Shown piece after piece: positions 6,215 through 10,910 of a DNA stretch of 10,910 nt (position 1 is its first letter; each line of letters opens with the position of its first letter). The notes beneath the pieces are model-generated. The model searched no databases. It had not been told where the DNA came from and was given only the letters and a program-made list of their open reading frames with translations. Source of the stretch: an uncultured Collinsella sp. (GTDB taxonomy: Bacteria > Actinomycetota > Coriobacteriia > Coriobacteriales > Coriobacteriaceae); assembly GCA_900550205.1 (NCBI GenBank), contig URRJ01000060.1, positions 1 through 10,910 on the forward strand, given 5' to 3'. The translations under genes were made by a program, and so were the position numbers.

Positions 6215-8388
6215 CCTCCGCTGACCTCCTTAAAAATATGTCGATAACGCGTGGCAACCGCATCGCGCAGGGGACGCGTCGCCACAGAGTCAAGATTGCT
6301 AGCATACCGCAAGAGCTCGACTGCGTCCAAATGCGCCCACTCGATGAGCTCCTCGTCGGCATCAAGGTCGACAAAACGCAGGGTCACGCCACCATGCTGA
6401 CGGTAACCCAAGATCTCGCCCTCGTGGCGAAGGCGTAGGTCCATCTGCGCGAGCGTAAAGCCATCTGCGGTCTTCTCGAGCGACTGCAGGCGATCTTGTG
6501 CCGCCGATGTGCCGCCGTTGCCCTTGGAGTGCGTCATTACCAGGCATGTGCCCGCCACGCCGCCACGGCCCACACGACCGCGAAGCTGATGCAGGGCGGC
6601 CAAACCAAAGCGCTCGCCGTTCTCGATGACCATGACGGTGGCATTGGGCACGTCGACGCCCACCTCGACCACGGTGGTCGAAACGAGCACGTCAATCTCA
6701 CCGCGTTTAAAGGCGTCGATCACGCGATCCTTCTCCCCCGCCCGCATGCGGCCGTGGAGACGTTCGATCGTAAGGCCCGGCAGCGCCAGGCGCAGGCGGT
6801 CGAGCTCGGTCGCCGTATCGTGCAGCGGCACGGGGACGGTCACACGGCCCTCGTCGTCACGGGCTATACCGGGCACATCCTCGAGCTCGTCGGCCGAGTC
6901 ACTCGGCTCCACAAGCGGACAGATCACGTAGGCCTGCTGACCCTTCTCGTGCGCCTCGCGAATGGCCCCATAAGCCAGGTCGCGGCTCGACTCGGTGAGG
7001 ACGCGCGTCGTCACGCCGGCACCCGGGACGGGACGATGGCGGATGATACTCGTGTCCAGGTCGCCGTAGACCGAGAGCGCCAGCGTGCGCGGGATGGGCG
7101 TCGCCGTCATGACGAGCAGGTCCGCGCCGGGACCCTTCGCGCGCAAGGCATTGCGCTGGCCCACGCCAAAGCGGTGTTGTTCGTCGATGACCACGAGCGA
7201 CAAGTGCTTAAAATCCACGTCTTCGGACAGCACGGCATGCGTACCAAAGAGCACGTCAAGCTCGCCCGATTCCAGCTGCACATGGATGCGCTCGCGCTCC
7301 CCCGCCGGTGTGGCGCCCGTCAGGAGTGCCCAGGATATGCCGGCCTGAGAGAGCAAAGGGCCGGTCTTATCGGCATACTGACGAGCCAGCACGCCCGTAG
7401 GCGCCATGACGCAGGCCTGGGTGCCGCTATCGACGGCTACGGCCAACGCACAGGCGGCAACGGCCGTCTTGCCGGTACCGACGTCGCCCAGCAGCAGACG
7501 GTTCATGACGCGCGCATCATCGCACATATCATGCAAAATATCCTGGAATGCGGCCTCCTGCTCGTCGCTCAGCGAAAACGGCAGGGCTTGCTTGAGAGCA
7601 GCAAGGTGCTCGCCCGCGGTGTGGGCGTAGGGAACCACCTCGACCAAGCCGCCGTCATTGCGCAGACGCAGTGCGAGCTGCAGGTAGAGGCACTCCTCAT
7701 AGGCCAAACGGCGGCGCGCAATATCGCGCTCGGCCATACTCGAGGGAAAGTGGATTGAACGAAGCGCACGGGCATTGCTCATGAGCTTGCGCTTTGCGCG
7801 CAGCGGTGCCGGGATGGGATCAAAGGGATTGCCGACGAGCTCAAGAGCACCGCTCACGATGCGGCGCATCCATGCCTGGCTCACCCCATCGCTCACATAA
7901 TGGACCGGCAAAATGGTACCCGCGGCACGACCACCCTCAAGCTTTTCAAAATGCGGCGAGGCCATCTGCTTAAAGCCGTAGGCAAACTCGACCTTGCCCA
8001 TCACGGCCAGGCGATCGCCCCGCTTAAGCTGCTGGGCAATCCAGGGCTGGCGGAAAAAGGCGACCTGCAGCACGCCCGTGTCATCCACGAGCGATACCTC
8101 GGTCACCTGCATGCGCGGACGAGGCTGCTTTTGAACAATGCGATCGACCGTGGCAATGATGGTACACACGGCACCGATGGGCGCCATCTCGATGGACCAA
8201 GAGCGGGTGAAGTCCAGATATCGATGCGGGATATGGAGAAGGAGGTCCCCCACCGTCCGAATTCCCAGACGGCGAAGGGCCTCCTCACGTTTACCCGAAA
8301 CATATTTGAGTCGCGCGATATCCTCGCCGAGCGCATTGCTCTGGGCAAAGCGCTCCGAGACGCGCGGCACGGAGCATAGCTCGGACAT
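6211..8388 (-). CDS. recG: ATP-dependent DNA helicase RecG
   Basis: RecG is a branch-migrating helicase that regresses stalled forks and processes R-loops and Holliday junctions. The 725-aa product has the full layout. A helical start with LGIRTVGDLLLHIPHRYLD (41-59) leads into the wedge/OB domain (about 65-150). The helicase core follows, with Walker A GDVGTGKT (301-308), APTGVLA (329-335), DEQHRFG (402-408), TATPIPR (428-434), STTVVEVGVDVPNA (570-583) and QLRGRVGR (601-608). The C-terminal LRHEGEILGYRQHG (653-666) replaces the usual LRGPGE.LG.RQSG, as I recall for actinobacterial RecG. Start choice is uncertain: the ATG at 8388 has only a weak TAGG upstream, and an in-frame TTG at 8406, overlapping the end of fakA, would add six residues. 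The stop overlaps rsmD by 4 nt. Confidence 0.97.
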   Translation of the reverse strand: MSELCSVPRVSERFAQSNALGEDIARLKYVSGKREEALRRLGIRTVGDLLLHIPHRYLDFTRSWSIEMAPIGAVCTIIATVDRIVQKQPRPRMQVTEVSLVDDTGVLQVAFFRQPWIAQQLKRGDRLAVMGKVEFAYGFKQMASPHFEKLEGGRAAGTILPVHYVSDGVSQAWMRRIVSGALELVGNPFDPIPAPLRAKRKLMSNARALRSIHFPSSMAERDIARRRLAYEECLYLQLALRLRNDGGLVEVVPYAHTAGEHLAALKQALPFSLSDEQEAAFQDILHDMCDDARVMNRLLLGDVGTGKTAVAACALAVAVDSGTQACVMAPTGVLARQYADKTGPLLSQAGISWALLTGATPAGERERIHVQLESGELDVLFGTHAVLSEDVDFKHLSLVVIDEQHRFGVGQRNALRAKGPGADLLVMTATPIPRTLALSVYGDLDTSIIRHRPVPGAGVTTRVLTESSRDLAYGAIREAHEKGQQAYVICPLVEPSDSADELEDVPGIARDDEGRVTVPVPLHDTATELDRLRLALPGLTIERLHGRMRAGEKDRVIDAFKRGEIDVLVSTTVVEVGVDVPNATVMVIENGERFGLAALHQLRGRVGRGGVAGTCLVMTHSKGNGGTSAAQDRLQSLEKTADGFTLAQMDLRLRHEGEILGYRQHGGVTLRFVDLDADEELIEWAHLDAVELLRYASNLDSVATRPLRDAVATRYRHIFKEVSGG

Positions 8389-8398
8389 GTTCAGATGC

Positions 8399-10060
8399 CT
8401 ACTCAATCGAGAAGATCACGGGATAAAGCGGCTGCTCGCCACGATGAGCGTCGACCTCCAGGTCGGGCTGAGCTTCCTCGATGGCGTCGACAATCTCCTG
8501 GAAGGCCTCGTCGGACAGCTCCTCGCCGGCCAGAATCGTCAGCGCGTCGCCCTCCTCTTCCTCCTGCATACGGTTGATGCAGTCGAGGGTGACCTGTTTC
8601 ACATCGGAGCCGACCACGTCGATGGAACCGGCGATGATACCCATAACGTCACCGGAGTGAATCGGAGAGCCGTCCGAGGCGCTGGAGTCGCGCACGGCGC
8701 GGGTGACCTCGCCATCGCGGACCTCGCTGATGGCGTCGACCATAGCGGCGACGGCGTCCTCGAGCTCGGAATCGGGCAGGACGGCGAACAGCGCGGAGAA
8801 CGCCTGGGGAACGGTCTTGGTGGGAACGACGGCGACCTTCTTATCGGTGCAGGCAGAGGCAGCGGCCTCAGCAGCCATGCGGATGTTGCCGTTGTTGGGC
8901 AGGATGATGACCGAGGTCGCGTTGACCTGGTCGACGGCGCCCAGCAGGTCGGCGGTCGAGGGGTTCATGGTCTGGCCACCCGAGACGATAACGTCAACGC
9001 CGAGGGACTTGAGGATGTCGGCCTCGCCCGAACCGGCGGCAACGGCGACAAAGCCCAGCGCCTTGGCGGGCTCGGCAGCCTTCTCCTGGTCCTCATGAAT
9101 CTTGGCGGTACGGTCGTGGGCCTCCATCTCCATGTTGTGGATAAAGACCTCGTAGATCTGACCAAGCTGCAGCATGTGCTCGAGCACCAGGTTGGGCGTG
9201 TTGGAGTGCACGTGAATCTTGTAATCGGGGTAAGCGCCCACCAGCAGCTCGCAGTCGCCCATGGAGCCCAGGAACTTAAGACACTCGTCCTCGTCAAACG
9301 GGGCGTCTGCCTTAAACAGGAACTCATTGCAGTAACGGAACTCCGAGCCCTCCCAGTCGTCGTTAGCCTCGATCTCAACGCGGCCAAGAGCGACATCGCG
9401 GGCAGAGCCGGCGGAGTCAAACGTAGCGGAGAAATCCTCGACAACGGTGCTGCGGCCAAGAGCGGCAGCCACGAAGTTCTCGAGGAAAATGGCAAATCCA
9501 AAGGCGCCGGAGTCGACCACGCCGTTCTCCTTCAGAACGGGCAGCAGGTCGGGCGTGCGGGCGACGGACTGGTATGCCTCGACGACGATGGCATCGAGCG
9601 CATCCTCGGCCGAGAACTTCTTCTTCTCGCACTCATCGGCCTTGGTCGAGACATCACGCAGGACCGTGAGGATCGTGCCTTCGATGGGCTTGCGGACAGC
9701 CTGGAAAGCGACCTTAACGGCGCGACGGAAAGCGAAGGCGATATTGGCGGACGTAATGGGCTCGTCGGCAGAGACAAGGCCCTCGGCCACACCGCGCAGA
9801 ATCTGCGACGTGATGACGCCGGAGTTACCGCGGGCACCCATGAGGGAGCCGTGGGTGATGGCGCCGGCGATGGCTTCCATGTCGGCGTCGGCAGGAAGAG
9901 CAGAAAGCTCCTTGGTCACCGAGGCGAGCGTAAGCGACATGTTGGTGCCGGTATCGCCATCGGGTACGGGGAAGACGTTGAGCTTGTTGATCTCCTCGGC
10001 CTTGTCGGAAACGGCAGCCGCAGCGATCGGAAAACAGGTGCGAATGGTCTTTGCAATCAT
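8399..10060 (-). CDS. Fatty acid kinase catalytic subunit FakA-like (DAK2/YloV family)
   Basis: FakA phosphorylates fatty acids held by FakB (DegV family) to acyl-phosphate, feeding PlsY directly. The 553-aa product has the family length. The N-terminal DhaL-like ATP-binding domain shows NVFPVPDGDTGTNM (28-41, Mg-binding D34/D36) and GARGNSG (75-81), then RKPIEGTILTVLRDV (123-137) and VVDSGAFGFAIF (181-192). The central region contains GDCELLVGAYPDYKIHVHSN. The C-terminal domain has VSGGQTMNPS and ILPNNGNI, as in YloV. The ATG at 10060 has GGAG, but 12 nt away, which is a long spacing. It sits 27 nt after the Asp23-family gene and 10 nt before the recG ATG, matching yloU-yloV…recG of Bacillus. 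No FakB gene is in the window, so the kinase role rests on family and on the lipid genes further downstream. Confidence 0.92.
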   Translation of the reverse strand: MIAKTIRTCFPIAAAAVSDKAEEINKLNVFPVPDGDTGTNMSLTLASVTKELSALPADADMEAIAGAITHGSLMGARGNSGVITSQILRGVAEGLVSADEPITSANIAFAFRRAVKVAFQAVRKPIEGTILTVLRDVSTKADECEKKKFSAEDALDAIVVEAYQSVARTPDLLPVLKENGVVDSGAFGFAIFLENFVAAALGRSTVVEDFSATFDSAGSARDVALGRVEIEANDDWEGSEFRYCNEFLFKADAPFDEDECLKFLGSMGDCELLVGAYPDYKIHVHSNTPNLVLEHMLQLGQIYEVFIHNMEMEAHDRTAKIHEDQEKAAEPAKALGFVAVAAGSGEADILKSLGVDVIVSGGQTMNPSTADLLGAVDQVNATSVIILPNNGNIRMAAEAAASACTDKKVAVVPTKTVPQAFSALFAVLPDSELEDAVAAMVDAISEVRDGEVTRAVRDSSASDGSPIHSGDVMGIIAGSIDVVGSDVKQVTLDCINRMQEEEEGDALTILAGEELSDEAFQEIVDAIEEAQPDLEVDAHRGEQPLYPVIFSIE

Positions 10061-10087
10061 GGGTGTTAGAATCTCCGTTTTCGGATG

Positions 10088-10444
10088 CTAGTTCAGACGG
10101 CTCTTGAGCGCGTCGATGTGAATGCCGATCTTAAGGCTGGCGGGATCGATCTGGGCGATCTCCTGCAGGGTGAAGGCAACGGAGCTCGAAAGATTGTGGC
10201 AGACGGACTTCATGTTGACGCCGTTCTCGAGCACGACGTGAAGGTCGACCGTGAGGCCGTTCTCATCGGCGGAGACAAGAACGCCCTTGCGGAGGCGCTG
10301 ACCGGCAAGCAGACGCACGCTCTCGGCGCCCTGGAGCTGCTCGGCCATACCGACGACGCCGTAGCACGTCATAGCGGCATAACCGGCAATATCGGCAATA
10401 ACGTCATTCGAGACGCTCAAGCTGCCGTTAATGGTCTCAGACAC
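10088..10444 (-). CDS. Asp23/Gls24 family protein (YloU-like)
   Basis: The product has 118 aa. INGSLSVSNDVIADIAGYAA opens an Asp23 domain, followed by GVVGMAEQ, a predicted beta strand GLTVDLHVVLENG and a final helix with IGIHIDAL. There is no signal peptide or membrane segment. Asp23 proteins are cell-envelope or alkaline-stress proteins of unclear biochemical role; the YloU branch is found next to FakA-type kinases in many Gram-positive genomes. GTG at 10444 is preferred: AAAAGGAG lies 6 nt upstream, and the protein then begins (V)SETINGSLSVS. An in-frame ATG at 10477 would translate the Shine-Dalgarno itself and has none of its own. It is the first gene after the candidate promoter. Confidence 0.9.
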   Translation of the reverse strand: MSETINGSLSVSNDVIADIAGYAAMTCYGVVGMAEQLQGAESVRLLAGQRLRKGVLVSADENGLTVDLHVVLENGVNMKSVCHNLSSSVAFTLQEIAQIDPASLKIGIHIDALKSRLN

Positions 10445-10460
10445 AAGAATCTCCTTTTCT

Positions 10461-10475
10461 GGTGCTCGCGGCACC
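10461..10475 (-). other. Short hairpin just upstream of the asp23-like ribosome-binding site
   Basis: On the minus strand GGTGC-CGCGA-GCACC can form a 5-bp G+C-rich stem with a 5-nt loop, ending 2 nt before AAAAGGAG. It would lie in the leader of the operon. It may influence translation or be chance; it has no T-run of its own. Confidence 0.3.
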
Positions 10476-10542
10476 ATGTCGTGGGAGCAATCATTGCATT
10501 ATTCTACAACGACCAAGCCATGTTGAGGCGACGGGGTTCACG

Positions 10543-10571
10543 ATTACATCCTCGACACGAAATGTTGATAA
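10543..10571 (-). promoter_or_regulatory. Candidate sigma-70-type promoter for the asp23-like/fakA/recG operon
   Basis: Minus strand: a -35-like TTATCA (10571-10566), a 17-bp spacer and a -10-like TGTAAT (10548-10543), matching consensus at 4/6 and 5/6. Transcription would start near 10536 and give a leader of about 90 nt. It sits just after the tRNA terminator, where a new promoter is expected. A second -10-like TAGAAT occurs nearer the gene, but without a -35. Confidence 0.45.
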
Positions 10572-10602
10572 GGTAACGTTCGTGACAGCCAATCGCGGCA
10601 TG

Positions 10603-10632
10603 AAAAAACCCGCCGCATAAGCGACGGGTTTT
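10603..10632 (-). terminator. Intrinsic terminator of the tRNA-Asn transcript
   Basis: Arms AAAACCCG and CGGGTTTT with an inner CGC/GCG pairing form a strong hairpin. On the minus strand six T follow, the end expected for RNA coming from the tRNA genes. The stem's A/T ends also allow weak plus-strand function. It starts 7 nt after the CCA of the last tRNA. Confidence 0.85.
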
Positions 10633-10638
10633 ACAACC

Positions 10639-10713
10639 TGGCTCCCCGGGTAGGACTCGAACCTACAACAGCGCGGTTAACAGCCGCGTGCTCTACCATT
10701 GAGCTACCGAGGA
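10639..10713 (-). tRNA. tRNA-Asn (anticodon GUU), copy 1
   Basis: A complete cloverleaf on the minus strand. The acceptor stem TCCTCGG pairs with CCGGGGA (one G·U), the D-arm region is AGCTCAATGGTAGAGC, and the anticodon stem CGCGG/CCGCG holds the loop CTGTTAA (anticodon GTT). The T-arm is GTAGG-TTCGAGT-CCTAC, discriminator G, and CCA is encoded (10641-10639). Length is 75 nt with CCA. It is the last copy before the terminator. Confidence 0.97.
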
Positions 10714-10720
10714 ATTTAAA

Positions 10721-10738
10721 AGCCCAGCGGAATGGGCT
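10721..10738 (-). other. Hairpin in the tRNA-Asn spacer, copy 1
   Basis: AGCCCA/TGGGCT arms with a 6-nt loop, followed on the minus strand by TTTTAAAT, between tRNA copies 2 and 1. It is either a weak terminator or a processing signal of a joint precursor. Confidence 0.4.
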
Positions 10739-10747
10739 GAGAAATTC

Positions 10748-10822
10748 TGGCTCCCCGGGTAGGACTCGAACCTACAACAGCGCGGTTAACAGCCGCGTGC
10801 TCTACCATTGAGCTACCGAGGA
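10748..10822 (-). tRNA. tRNA-Asn (anticodon GUU), copy 2
   Basis: Identical base for base to copy 1, exactly 109 bp away, with encoded CCA at 10750-10748 and anticodon GTT. The surrounding spacer is also identical. Confidence 0.97.
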
Positions 10823-10829
10823 ATTTAAA

Positions 10830-10847
10830 AGCCCAGCGGAATGGGCT
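10830..10847 (-). other. Hairpin in the tRNA-Asn spacer, copy 2
   Basis: Same AGCCCA/TGGGCT hairpin and T-run as in the first spacer, between tRNA copies 3 and 2. Confidence 0.4.
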
Positions 10848-10856
10848 GAGAAATTC

Positions 10857-10910
10857 TGGCTCCCCGGGTAGGACTCGAACCTACAACAGCGCGGTTAACA
10901 GCCGCGTGCT
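10857..10910 (-). tRNA. tRNA-Asn (anticodon GUU), copy 3, 5' part beyond the window
   Basis: The 3' 54 nt, including encoded CCA, T-arm, variable region and anticodon stem-loop with GTT, are identical to copies 1 and 2. The D-arm and 5' acceptor strand lie past the window edge. Confidence 0.93.

Larger units (their letters stand above)
10639..10910 (-). repeat. Perfect 109-bp tandem repeat (tRNA-Asn plus 34-bp spacer), at least 2.5 copies
   Basis: Each unit is a 75-nt tRNA-Asn with CCA and a 34-nt spacer (10714-10747, 10823-10856). I see no difference between units over the visible length, which points to recent duplication or ongoing gene conversion. The array may continue beyond the window. 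Confidence 0.95.

Noticed and set aside
6496..7758. A 420-codon plus-strand frame opposite recG
   Set aside because: His/Arg/Ala-rich mirror of recG coding with no motif and no ribosome-binding site seen; the recG reading explains the sequence fully.
8138..10069. A very long open frame on the plus strand opposite fakA (643 codons)
   Set aside because: It is antisense to a well-conserved gene, starts inside recG, has low-complexity Leu/Gly/Val/Asp-rich content and no recognisable domain. Long antisense frames are expected from the third-position bias of this G+C-rich genome.
10478..10542. Riboswitch or T-box leader before the asp23-like gene
   Set aside because: The leader is only about 90 nt, and I see no T-box sequence, known riboswitch core or terminator/antiterminator pair, only a 5-bp hairpin near the ribosome-binding site.
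10639..10910. tRNA array as an integration site of a mobile element, or the repeats as a CRISPR array
   Set aside because: The repeats are whole tRNA genes with constant spacers, and no integrase or direct repeat of a tRNA 3' end is seen at the left side; the right flank is outside the window.

Overview
This window looks like core housekeeping DNA from a high-G+C Actinomycetota, most likely class Coriobacteriia (Collinsella or a close relative). The reasons are G+C-rich coding with strong third-position bias, an actinobacterial-style 'VKGLR' in CoaD and 'EGE.LG' in RecG, and a coiled-coil gene in the position where mycobacteria carry sepIVA. The lineage call is inference from remembered family sequences; no database was searched.

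Every supported gene is on the minus strand, so the window reads from right to left. At the right edge is a perfect 109-bp tandem repeat holding tRNA-Asn(GUU): two complete copies and a third cut by the window edge. A strong hairpin terminator follows the last tRNA. A candidate promoter then starts a tightly packed gene train: asp23/yloU-like, fakA-like (yloV/DAK2 family), recG, rsmD, coaD, a small DivIVA/SepIVA-like coiled-coil gene, a YceD/DUF177 gene, rpmF, plsX, acpP, rnc, and smc, which is cut by the left edge. Gaps are short, and junctions often overlap (ATGA at recG/rsmD, 8 nt at rsmD/coaD, TAATG at sepIVA-like/DUF177) or are separated by only a few bases.

The functions cluster into themes. 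Phospholipid and fatty-acid entry is covered by FakA (acyl-phosphate from free fatty acid), PlsX (acyl-phosphate from acyl-ACP), ACP, and CoaD (CoA, the donor of the ACP prosthetic group). Ribosome biogenesis is covered by RsmD, the YceD-family protein, L32 and RNase III. Chromosome and envelope maintenance is covered by RecG, SMC and the DivIVA/SepIVA-like protein. The order merges the Bacillus yloU-yloV-recG-(fapR)-plsX-fabD-fabG-acpA-rnc-smc cluster with the actinobacterial coaD/sepIVA/yceD/rnc/smc arrangement, but fapR and the fabH/fabD/fabG genes are absent here.

I found no mobile element, CRISPR array, prophage or novel multi-gene system. The points most worth a second look are small: an Asn at a usually acidic catalytic position of RNase III, an Asn-Ser-Leu in place of Asp-Ser-Leu at the ACP phosphopantetheine site, two terminator-like inverted repeats inside the lipid part of the operon (before plsX and before acpP), the compact SepIVA-like protein, and the perfectly repeated tRNA-Asn array. 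Three genes (smc, rnc, asp23-like) appear to start with non-ATG codons supported by their Shine-Dalgarno (SD) sequences.
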